Source: Rebecca billardiae RCC1528
Taxonomy: Eukaryota; Haptophyta
Length of the DNA: 64,000 bases
NCBI GenBank assembly: GCA_965240325.2
Contig: OZ251225.1
Span: 1,798,001-1,862,000, forward strand
Reading direction: 5' to 3'
The position numbers and the translations under genes were made by a program. The notes below the pieces were generated by a model that had not been told where the DNA came from, ran no database searches, and saw only the letters and a program-made list of their open reading frames with translations. Shown here piece by piece: positions 10,401 to 22,400 of the stretch (position 1 is the stretch's first letter; each line of letters begins with the position of its first letter).

Positions 10401-13400
10401 CACACGCAGCCGCCTTCGACGCACTGGCCGTTGCCCGAGCAGCCCTCGCGCTCGGGCTCGGTGCAGTTGCCCGCGCCGGCGACCACCGTCTGCGGGTGCA
10501 GCGGGATCTCGATGGTGATCTTGCCGTTCACATTCCGCACGGCATACTCGGCGCCGCTCGCGTCGGCCAGCCAGAACGAAATCGGCGTCGTCACGAGCGT
10601 GGGCTCAGCCGTGTCGAAGCCCGAGTACACGTTGCGCTTCCACTCGACAAAGTTGACGGCGACGGAGGTGTCGCCGCCGACGGCGAGCGCGTTGAGGAGG
10701 GAGACGCCATCCGGCAAAGTCACCTTCGCCGCGCCCTCCGGCGCGTCGAGCGACGCGCCCGACAGCCCCGACGCGAGCACACGCGCCGTCGAGACCGCGA
10801 GCGACGGGTAGGACAGCACGGTCACTGGCTCGTCAGCGATCGAGTTGCCGAGCAGCACCGGCATGAAGGAGTTGAGCACAAAGTCGACGAGCCCGGCGCT
10901 CGTCAGGCGCCAGCCCTCGTTCAAGTCGGAGGCGTTGAACGGCTGCACGCCCGGGTCGGTGTAGTTGACAATCGCCGCGTTCGCCGCCTGCTGCGCGGCG
11001 AGCGCGGCGTCCATGGCGGTGAAGAGATGGTCGACAGCAGTGAGCATCAGCACGCGAGCGTCATCCTCGAGCACGTCCGATGCCGAGTCGGCAGAGAGCT
11101 TGAGGACGGCGATCGCAATCAGCTGCGAGGGCACGAGCACGGCGGAAGGATCCAGCTCGAGCACGGCGGAGAGCGACTGCATCACCATTGCCACGCTCGA
11201 GTCTGTCTGCAGCACGTTCAGCTGCGAGCTGCGCACGAGCTCGATCAGGCGGGTCGCGCGCACCTCGGCGAATGTCCCGTTGGTGCCGTTCACGCTGTCC
11301 GCCGCGTCCACCTGCAGCTGGCGCGTGCGCCTGCGGTCTTGCGACGAGGCGGCGAGGGCAGAGATGAGCGATAGCGCCTCGTCGGAGCGGCCCTCTGCCA
11401 CGGTGTTGCCGATCAGCTCGAGCACGGTGTTTGTCTTGGCCTCGTCGATCACGACCGCGTTGGCGGTCACGACCACTTCGGCCGATGCCCGGCCCTGGTA
11501 GTAGTCGTAAACGTGTACCGTGATGGCGTGCGTGCCCTCCTCAAGGTACACGCTGGTGAACTTGCCCAGCTTCTGCTCGGTGAGCACGCTCGCCCCGTTG
11601 CTGAAGCGGTACGTGAGGGGCAGGTCGTCCGGGTCGTCGTCTGTCCACCCGTTGGCCTCGAGCTCAAAGCGCGTCGTGAGCGCATCGCCAGTCTCGGGCA
11701 CGGACTCGAGCGCGCCGCCAAAGGGCGCGCGGTTCACCACGATGCTGATATCCGCAACGGACGACGCCCCGTTGGTGGTGTCAGTGGCCTGCAGCATGAA
11801 GGCGTACGTGGCTCCGGCGATGAGCTGGTTGCTGCGCACGACGAGGTTGGCCGCGGTCGCGCCGGTCGTCGTGACGAGGCTGCTGAAGAGGTCGAGGGCG
11901 GGGCCATCCGCTGTCCACAGGTAGGTGAACGCACCGGCGTTGCCGTCCACTTCTGTTGCAGAGCCGAAGAGCTGCAGCCGGTCGTTCGAGTTGATCTTGT
12001 GTTTGTCGCCCAGCGAGGAGATGATGTCCACCACGGGCACTGGGTCGGATACTACGGTGAGTATCACGTCGGTCGACGCCGAGCGCGCGCCCTTGCTCGC
12101 AGTGACCGTGAGGACATACGAGGTGTCGGCGGCAAACGCGCCCCCAGGGAACGAGATGACGCGCCCGTCCGTGCTGTAGTACGACTCGAGGATGGCGATC
12201 TCAGGCACCGAAGTGAGGACAAATGTCAACGGCGCCGTCGCGTCGTCGGGGTCGTTCGGATCGTAGGACGCAGACGCGTCGATCACGAGGGGCGACTCGG
12301 CCGAGAGGGTGCGCGCAGTGATCGACGTGCGCACGACAAGCGTCTCGTCGATCACCTGCAAGGTCACCTCCTCAGAAGAGTAGGCAGTCGGCTCGCTGGT
12401 CATGGACGCGTTGAGGCGCATGGTGTACGTGCAGCCCGGCTTGAGCATGAGGCCCGGGATGAGCAGCTGGTTGGTGGTGGCAGCGTCGAGCACCGTCATG
12501 AGCTCGGTGGGCACCTGGTCAAGTGCGTCGACGCCTGTGTCGGTGAAGAACGAGTCGGCGAGGCTCCAGCTGAACAGGATGCCGTTGACGCCACTGAAGC
12601 ACGACGCCGTTGTAGCCGTGCCGGTGATCACGCGGTCAGCGGACGGCTTGATGCTCAGCACGGCAGGCGCCTCCATCCGGAGGGAGGGCGAGGGTGTGGG
12701 CTGCCGCACAACCTTCCAGCGCGCGAGCTGTGACTCGCGCCCGAGGAACGACTTGACCTTCACCTGAAACGTCCATTTGTCCCCGCGGATATCCGAGAGC
12801 TCGAGGACCTTGCTCGCCGCGCCGTCGAGCGTGCGAAGCTGCACGTTGAGCTCGGCGGCAAAGTCGGAGACGGACGGGTCGACGCGCCACTGGTACGTGA
12901 GCGGCTTGATGCCGCCGTTTGACGCCTGCGTGCCGTCGATCTGAAGCACGTCGTTGGGGCAGGCTGACACCTGCGTCATGCCAGAGAGCGAGAGCGTGGG
13001 CTGGAGGCAGTCCACGTCCGTGCCGCACGGGAAGTCGGCATCGATCGTGTAGGACGAGTCAGCATACTTGGGCGTGTCTCCGGCGGGCGTGGCCAGCGGC
13101 GCGATGACGCCTGCGCGGGTGCGCACGGCCATGCCCGGGGCAGCCGACGTCTTGATGGTGAGGTAGGCCACCAGCCGGATGTCGCTCGTCCAGTAGCACT
13201 GCGGCGCCGTCGTCGCTGTACCTCGGATGGTCGCGACTGTTGCGTCGTCCAGCACCGTCGCGCAGCTCCCGACGCTCGTCATCCCGCCGCGGTTGGTTGG
13301 CTGCAAGTCGAAGAGCACGACGATCGTGTTGCCGTTGGGCGCGAATGTGGCGCTCTCAATCACCGGCGCGTGCAGCCCGACGTATTCGATCGAGACGCCC

Positions 13401-16400
13401 TCCGGCTGCGTCCACTGCTGCCCGTTGAGCGAGACAGTGATGCTGCTCGCGCCCTCGCTCCCGTACGGCGTCGTGACGCTGACGGATGCGTCGTCAAAGG
13501 ACGTCGGCGCGCTCGCCACGACCGTACCGAAGCGCACGCGCAGGTAGCTGGCGAAGGCAGCGTCGACGCTGCTCAGCCCGACAAAGCCAGTGCCACTCAG
13601 CGTGATGTCCTCGCCGCCGTCGGCGGACGCCGTCGGCTGCGAGACAGCCGTGAGGGACGGGTTGGCGTAGTAGACAAACTGCGCGCCCGACGAGGTGATG
13701 GAGCCGTCCGCGCCCGCGTTGAGCGTCACCTCGACGGTCACGTTGCTCGCGCCGCTCGCCGCCGGCAGTGCATCGCACAGGACGCGGGTCGGGTTGCTGA
13801 GCAGCGTGGCGGCGACGGGTGCAGATGGGATGCCGTCATCGCCGATCAGCACGCAGCCGAGCTGATCGTCGCCGTCGGTGCCGTAGTCGGCAAAGCCGGT
13901 GCCAGACAGCGTGATGCGCGTGCCGCCGTCGACAGGGCCGCCCGGCGGCTGGACAGACGTCACACTGACGGCGTCGATGTCGTAGAGCTCAAACTGGACG
14001 GGGTCGAACGAGAACGGGTCCACGTGGAAGCCGCCGTTGAGCGAGAGCGAGACTGTGTACACGCCGCTTGTCGTGTCCGTCGGCGCGCTGCACACGACCG
14101 CGTCCGAGGCGGCGACGCGCGCGCCGACGCTCACCGAGCGCCCGCTGCGCGTGTAGATGCACACGGCAACATCCTCGCCGGCGCGCAGGTCGACGAAGCC
14201 GAGGCCGCTCAGCGTGAGCGCGCTGGTCGACCCCAGCGCGCCACCTGCCGGCGAGCCAGACTCGACGAGCGCGTTGTACATGATGAAGGTGGGCGCGTCC
14301 GAGGAGAAGGTGAAGCCATCCAGGGAGACGTCGACGGCGAGCGTGAGCTGGGTGTTGACGCCGACTGGTGAGATGTACGGCAGCGTCGTGCGCAGGTCGG
14401 AGAGACCGCGGTCCGGCAGCGAGCCAGCGACATCGCTCGTCGCGCCTGACGGCAGCGTTACGCGCGCGGTCAGGCGCAGGAGGTCCTTGTAGTCGTTCAG
14501 CACCGCATCGCCCGTCTCCCAGCCGGAGATGGTCACCTGGTTGAGGTCGAGGCCCTGCGGCGTGCCGGCGGGCGTGATGCGCAGCGCGCGGATGTCGACA
14601 ATGTCGTACACCGTGAACAGCTTGCTCACCGACACCGGGTCGCACACGCCGTCGGCCGCCTCCGCCTCGTCACATCCGTCGGCAACAATGTCGAGCGTCA
14701 GCCTGTCGGTCTTCCGGGTAGCGGACGGCGCGCGGCACACGATCGTGGTCGACGTGATCGCGCTCACCGGCGTCGTGAGCACCTGCCCCGCCGACGTGCC
14801 GGCGAAGCCGCTGAAGCGGCAGAGGAGTGACGACGTTGACGACGATGCGCTGATGCGCACCGGGTTGGCAAACCACTCGGCGATACGCTCGACGCCCTGC
14901 GCCACGTCCGCCGCGTCGGAAGTAAAGCCGCCGCTCCCCGTGATCGTGATGGGCGTGCCCACGGCAAAGGCCGAGCCAGTCGGCGCAAGCTGCTCGATGG
15001 ACAGCAGCGCGAGCGGGTTGGCCGAGAACGCGACCGAGATGGCCGACGTCTCGAACGATGTCCACGGCAGACCGCTGAACTGGTAGCACAGCGTCGCGCC
15101 GGAGAGCAGCGTGAAGAAGGTGAAGCCGGCGGTTCCGTCTGCGCCGACCGTCTGGACGGCTCCGACCGTGTCGTAGCCAGAGTCAGCCGCCACGTCGCAC
15201 GTCGTCTCGTCCGGGAGGATCCAGATCGCGCGGTCGCCCGCGCCGACGCCGACGCCGGTGAACTGCACCGTGCGGACGCGCGTCGCGATCGCGTCGGAGA
15301 CGACTGCGATGGACGTCTCCGGGCCGGTGATCTCCTGAACGACGAGTGTCAGGTTGGCGTACAGCTTGAAGGGCTCGGCCGCGAACGAGTAGCAGAGGCG
15401 CATGCCCGTGCTGCCCGTGGCGGGGAGGAAGAGGAAGTCCGCGCTGCCCGTCGCGCCGACGGCCTGCCGGCCGCCCGTCTGCTCCTTGTGCGGCACGCAC
15501 CCGGCCTGGTCGCACGTGCAGCTCGTCGCGTCCGGAGCGACCCAGAACGCCTCGTCGCCGCTGGCAACGCCCACGCCCTCAAAGTAGACCGTCTGCGCAA
15601 CGCTGACCACGCCCGCGACGGAGGACTGCGCCGTGGCGAGCTGGCGGCCGCGCCGCACCGCGCTGGGCACGTCGTCGATGGCTGCGAGATCAAACGCGTC
15701 GAGCGTGATGCCCGGGTACTGCTTGTACGCGCGCCCGCGGAAGCTGTAGCACAGCGGCAGCGCGCTCCCCGTCCCCGCGGGCGTGAAGCCCACCGTGCCG
15801 CTCAGGCCGTCGGCCGAAGTCGAGCCCACGGCGAGATCGCCGGTGAGGGACAACCCCGCGCCCGTGCACTCGGTCGAGAAGTAGAGCGCGTCGGCATCGG
15901 TGATGGCGATGCCCGAGAGCGCGATCGACTCGGCCACGTCGACGACGGAGACGGTGCGCGTCGGCCCGGTGACGTCCGCGGCCGTCGCCTGAAACTGCGG
16001 GTAGAGACGCCACTGCTTGTAGCCCGAGCCAAACGCCGACTTGAAGCGGTAGCACAGCTGCAGCAGGCTGCTCCCGGAGAAGAAGTCAAAGTCGGTCAGG
16101 CCAGCCGCGCCGACCGTCTGGTACTGCCCCGTGAACGTTGCGGTGCCTGGCAGCGTGCCGCCGTGCCCCTGGGGGCTCTCATCGCACGTGGTCGCAGAGG
16201 CGTTGATCCACTTCACGCGGTCGCCGGCCTTCACGCCGACGCCGGTGAAGGTGACGGGCTCGGTCACATCGACGACGGCGAACGACGCCGCGGGGCCGAG
16301 CACCTCGTACACGACGACCGTCGCGTCCGCAAAGTGCGTGAACGGCTCCCCGACGAACTGGTAGCACAGCTGCAGCGAGTCAACGCCTGCGGCGACCGTC

Positions 16401-19400
16401 AGCAGCGCGCGGCCGTCTGTCACGTTCACCACGCCGCCGAGCAATGGATCGCCGGCTGAGAGCGCGGCGCAGTCGATCACGTCGGGCGCTGTCGGCGGGT
16501 ACACAAGGAAGAGCCGATCCCCGTCCTGCACGCCGTACCCGCCCACGGCCAACGCCTCTGGCTCGCCGGCCACGAGCTCGAGCGCCTGCGCGTCGAGCGC
16601 ATATGACTCGAGTCGCACGTCCGCGAAGAGCGTATAGTCCTCGCCTTCGAACTTGTAGCACAGCACCGCCGCGCCGGTGGTGGCCGTGTCCTGCGAGAGG
16701 GTGAACGTGGCGCCGCCGTCCGCGCCGACCAGCTGCTCGCCGCCCAGGCTGGCGAGGGCAGCGCCGTCGCACGCGCCGACGGCAGGCTCGACCCACTTGG
16801 CCATGTCGCCTGCGCGGATGCCGACGCCGCCGAACACGAGGGCCTTGGCCGTCGTGACGACGCTGACGGTCAGCGGCGGCGAGCTGATCGCGAGCACGTC
16901 GACAGTGAAGGCGGGGTACCCGACGAAGCCGCCATCGTTGTAGCCGACGAAGCCGTAGCACAGCTCGAGCCCGAGCAGCGCGCTCGAGAAGCTGAACGTG
17001 GCGGAGCGGGCGCCGTCGAGCGTCTGCACACCGCCGTACACATCGGCATAGTCGAGATCGTAGGTGGCCTGCGTGGTGCACGGCTCGCCCGGCGGCACGA
17101 AGTAGATGCGGTCTCCGGCGCCCACGCCGGCGCCGCCGAAGACGAGCGTCAGCGGCGCGTTCACCACCGTCCTGGTGTTGTTTGCCGTCGGGTCAGCCAC
17201 CGACTCGAGCACAGACTCGAGCGAGATCACATCCATCTCCAGGCCGCCGTAGAGGGCCCACGGGCGCGAGCTGCGGTCGCCAAAGCGGAAGCAGAGCTCG
17301 AAGCCCCCGGGCTGCTCGAAGGTGAACGAGCCCGCACTGCCCGCGCCGATCGCCGAGACGGGCGCACCCGGCGCGGCCGCCGCGTGCGCGCACTGCGTGT
17401 TGACGCACGCCATATAGCTCGCGCCGCTGCCCACCGGGCCGCACGCCGCAGCGACCGAGCCGTTCACGACCCACACTGCGCTGTCGGCCACAACCGACAC
17501 GTCCGCGCCGATGCCGATACCGCTGAACGTGACATCCAGCGGCTCGCCGACCACGGCCCGCGCGGCGCTTGCAGCGCTCACGGCGTACGCGTCGAGCTCC
17601 GCGTTGCTCAGCGTGAGCGTGGACGAGCTCCCTGCCGGCTTGTGGCACACCCGAAGCCCGCGCTCGGCGGTGGGCACCGTCACGTTGAGGCTGGCCGAGG
17701 TGACGACGAAGGCCCCACCGTACGCGGCCACCGGCTCGGAGGCGTTGCAGTCGGCGGCGCGCGGCGTGAAGAAGACCACGTCGCCAACGGCAGGAAGGGC
17801 GTCGGTGCCTGCGGCGAGGCCCAGGTCAATCTCCTCCGGCATACCCGCGACGACAACGTAGAACTGCAGCGTGCGCGGTGGCGGGCTTGGCGGTGGCGGA
17901 GGAGCCGGCGAGGGCGGTGGTGGGCGCGGGCTTGGCGGCGGCGAGCTTGGCGGCGGCGGCGAGCTTGGCGGCGGTGGTGACGGCGGCGGCGGGCTCGGCG
18001 GCGGTGGACTGGGCGGCGGCGGCGGACTCGGCGGACTCGGCGGCGGCGGCGAGCTCGGCGGCGGCGGCGATGGGAAGGGCGGCGGGAAGGGCGAGGGCGG
18101 GGGTGGCTGGCTCGGTGGTGGCGGAGGGCTCGGCGGAGGGCTCGGCGGAGGGCTCGGCGGCGGGCCCGGCGGCGGGCTCGGTGGTGGCGATGGCGGCGGA
18201 CTCGGCGGCGGCAAGGGCGGCGGCGGCGGCGGGAGCGGGCTGATGCGCGGCGGCGGAGGTGGTTGAGACGGAGGGCTCGGTGGCGGGCTCGGAGGGGGCG
18301 ATGGCGGCGGAGCCGGCGGGGGCGAAGGGGGCGGGCTCGGCGGCGGTGTCGGAGGTGGCGATGGCGGGGGGCTCGGTGGCGGCAACGGCGGCGGCGATGG
18401 CGGAGGGCTCGGAGGTGGAAGCGGAGGCGGCGAAGGGGGAGGGCTAGGAGGGGGTGGGCTGGGCGGTGGGGACGGCGGGGGCGACGGCGGCGGCGACGGC
18501 GGCGGCGACGGCGGCGGGCTCGGTGGAGGCGAAGGCGGCGGACTGGGCGGCGGCGATGGTGGGGGGCTGGGCGGTGGACTCGGCGGTGGGCTTGGCGGTG
18601 GGCTCGGTGGTGGCGACGGTGGCGGGCTCGGTGGTGGCGACGGAGGCGGGCTGGGTGGCGGGCTTGGCGGCGGTGACGGTGGAGGGCTCGGCGGTGGCGA
18701 CGGCGGTGGGCTCGGCGGCGGGCTCGGCGGTGGGCTCGGCGGTGGCGACGGTGGCGGGCTCGGCGGCGGGCTCGGCGGCGGGGATGGCGGAGGACTCGGA
18801 GGTGGCGACGGTGGAGGCGATGGTGGCGGGCTTGGTGGAGGGCTGGGGGGCGGAGAGGGCGGTGGACTCGGAGGTGGACTCGGCGGCGGGCTCGGCGGCG
18901 GGCTCGGCGGCGGGCTCGGCGGCGGGCTCGGCGGCGGGCTGGGTGGTGGGATCGGTGGGGGTGATGGCGGCGGGCTGGGTGGTGGACTTGGCGGTGGACT
19001 CGGTGGTGGGCTCGGCGGTGGGCTGGGCGGTGGGCTGGGCGGTGGACTGGGCGGCGGGCTCGGCGGCGGCGACGGAGGCGGGCTCGGCGGCGGGCTGGGC
19101 GGCGGCGACGGCGGTGGGCTGGGTGGCGGCGATGGAGGCGGCGATGGAGGCGGACTCGGCGGCGGGCTCGGCGGCGGGGACGGTGGAGGTGACGGTGGTG
19201 GGCTTGGCGGCGGGCTTGGCGGCGGGCTCGGCGGTGGGCTCGGCGGCGGGCTCGGCGGAGGCGAAGGTGGTGGGCTCGGTGGTGGTGACGGAGGCGGACT
19301 TGGCGGTGGGCTCGGCGGTGGCGATGGTGGTGGCGATGGCGGCGGGCTGGGTGGAGGGGACGGCGGCGGTGATGGCGGTGGGCTTGGCGGCGGGCTCGGT

Positions 19401-22400
19401 GGCGGTGAAGGTGGTGGGCTCGGTGGTGGTGACGGAGGCGGGCTCGGCGGCGGGCTCGGCGGTGGCGACGGTGGTGGCGATGGCGGTGGACTCGGCGGCG
19501 GCGATGGAGGCGGACTCGGCGGCGGGCTCGGCGGCGGGGACGGTGGAGGTGACGGTGGCGGGCTTGGCGGCGGGCTTGGCGGCGGGCTCGGCGGTGGGCT
19601 CGGCGGCGGGCTCGGCGGAGGCGAGGGTGGTGGGCTCGGTGGTGGTGACGGAGGCGGGCTTGGCGGTGGACTCGGCGGCGGCGACGGAGGAGGCGAAGGA
19701 GGCGGGCTTGGTGGCGGGCTCGGAGGCGGGCTCGGAGGCGGTGACGGCGGCGGGCTCGGCGGCGGGCTTGGTGGAGGGCTTGGCGGTGGTGACGGCGGCG
19801 GGCTTGGCGGAGGGCTTGGCGGCGGGCTCGGCGGCGGGCTCGGTGGCGGCGACGGCGGCGGACTGGGCGGAGGCGACGGCGGCGGGCTCGGTGGCGGACT
19901 CGGCGGTGGTGACGGTGGCGGGCTCGGCGGCGGGCTGGGCGGCGGGCTGGGCGGAGGCGACGGCGGCGGACTTGGCGGTGGGCTCGGCGGCGGTGACGGT
20001 GGTGGCGATGGTGGCGGGCTCGGTGGCGGGCTGGGCGGTGGCGATGGTGGTGGACTCGGCGGCGGACTTGGAGGCGGTGACGGCGGCGGGCTTGGCGGCG
20101 GGCTCGGCGGCGGGCTCGGTGGCGGGCTTGGCGGGGGGCTCGGCGGTGGCGAGGGAGGCGGGCTTGGCGGTGGGCTTGGAGGTGGGCTCGGTGGTGGTGA
20201 CGGCGGTGGGCTGGGAGGTGGACTCGGCGGCGGGCTCGGTGGCGGGCTCGGCGGTGGCGATGGTGGCGGGCTTGGCGGTGGCGATGGCGGTGGACTCGGT
20301 GGCGGGCTCGGTGGCGGGCTCGGCGGTGGCGACGGTGGTGGACTCGGCGGCGGGCTCGGCGGCGGGCTTGGCGGCGGCGAAGGGGGCGGTGATGGTGGCG
20401 GACTTGGCGGTGGGCTCGGCGGAGGCGATGGTGGCGGGCTAGGCGGTGGTGAGGGTGGTGGACTCGGCGGGGGACTTGGCGGCGGTGACGGCGGCGGGCT
20501 TGGCGGCGGGCTGGGGGGCGGACTTGGCGGGGGACTCGGCGGTGGCGAGGGGGGCGGGCTTGGCGGCGGGCTTGGAGGCGGGCTTGGTGGCGGGCTCGGC
20601 GGTGGCGATGGCGGTGGGCTTGGCGGCGGGCTCGGCGGCGGACTCGGTGGTGGCGACGGTGGCGGGCTGGGTGGTGGCGATGGCGGCGGGCTCGGCGGCG
20701 GGCTCGGCGGCGGCGAAGGTGGCGGTGATGGCGGCGGACTTGGTGGCGGGCTGGGTGGTGGTGATGGTGGCGGACTGGGTGGCGGTGAGGGTGGCGGCGA
20801 GGGTGGCGGCGACGGTGGGGGACTCGGAGGGGGTGAAGGTGGTGGACTCGGAGGCGGACTTGGAGGTGGTGACGGAGGCGGGCTAGGGGGTGGGCTCGGC
20901 GGCGGACTTGGTGGCGGACTTGGCGGCGGCGATGGCGGAGGGCTCGGCGGCGGCGAAGGCGGCGGGGACGGCGGCGGGCTCGGCGGCGGGCTCGGCGGTG
21001 GCGACGGTGGCGGGCTCGGCGGTGGGCTTGGCGGCGGGCTCGGCGGCGGGCTCGGTGGTGGCGACGGCGGCGGGCTCGGCGGCGGCGACGGCGGCGGGCT
21101 CGGTGGTGGGCTTGGCGGCGGGCTCGGCGGCGGGCTCGGCGGTGGCGACGGCGGCGGGCTCGGCGGCGGGCTCGGTGGCGGTGACGGCGGTGGACTCGGC
21201 GGCGGGCTCGGCGGTGGGCTCGGCGGCGGGCTCGGCGGTGGCGACGGCGGCGGGCTCGGCGGCGGGCTTGGTGGCGGCGACGGCGGTGGACTCGGCGGCG
21301 GGCTCGGCGGCGGGCTTGGCGGCGGCGAAGGCGGCGGCGACGGCGGCGGGCTCGGCGGCGGGCTCGGCGGCGGCGACGGCGGCGGGCTCGGCGGTGGCGA
21401 TGGCGGTGGTGACGGCGGCGGGCTCGGCGGCGGGCTCGGCGGCGGGCTCGGTGGTGGGCTTGGCGGCGGGCTTGGCGGCGGGCTCGGCGGTGGCGACGGC
21501 GGCGGGCTCGGCGGCGGGCTTGGTGGCGGTGACGGTGGTGGACTAGGTGGCGGTGACGGTGGCGGGCTTGGTGGTGGGCTCGGCGGCGGGCTCGGCGGCG
21601 GCGACGGCGGCGGGCTCGGCGGTGGCGATGGCGGTGGTGACGGCGGCGGGCTCGGCGGCGGGCTCGGCGGCGGGCTCGGTGGTGGGCTTGGCGGCGGGCT
21701 TGGCGGCGGGCTCGGCGGTGGCGACGGCGGCGGGCTCGGCGGCGGGCTTGGTGGCGGTGACGGTGGTGGACTAGGTGGCGGTGACGGTGGCGGGCTTGGT
21801 GGTGGGCTCGGCGGCGGGCTCGGCGGCGGCGACGGCGGCGGGCTCGGCGGTGGGCTGGGCGGCGGGCTCGGCGGCGGGCTCGGCGGTGGCGACGGCGGCG
21901 GGCTTGGCGGCGGGCTTGGTGGCGGTGACGGCGGTGGACTCGGCGGTGGGCTCGGCGGCGGGCTCGGCGGCGGGCTCGGCGGTGGCGACGGCGGCGGGCT
22001 CGGTGGCGGGCTTGGCGGCGGGCTCGGCGGCGGGCTCGGCGGCGGGCTCGGCGGTGGCGACGGCGGCGGGCTCGGCGGCGGGCTCGGCGGCGGGCTCGGT
22101 GGTGGGCTTGGCGGCGGGCTCGGCGGTGGCGACGGCGGCGGGCTCGGCGGCGGGCTTGGTGGCGGTGACGGTGGTGGACTAGGTGGCGGTGACGGTGGCG
22201 GGCTTGGTGGTGGGCTCGGCGGCGGCGACGGCGGCGGGCTCGGCGGCGGGCTCGGTGGCGGGCTTGGCGGCGGGCTCGGTGGCGGGCTCGGCGGTGGCGA
22301 TGGCGGTGGCGACGGCGGCGGGCTCGGCGGCGGGCTCGGTGGCGGGCTCGGTGGTGGCGATGGTGGTGGACTTGGCGGCGGTGACGGCGGCGGTGACGGC

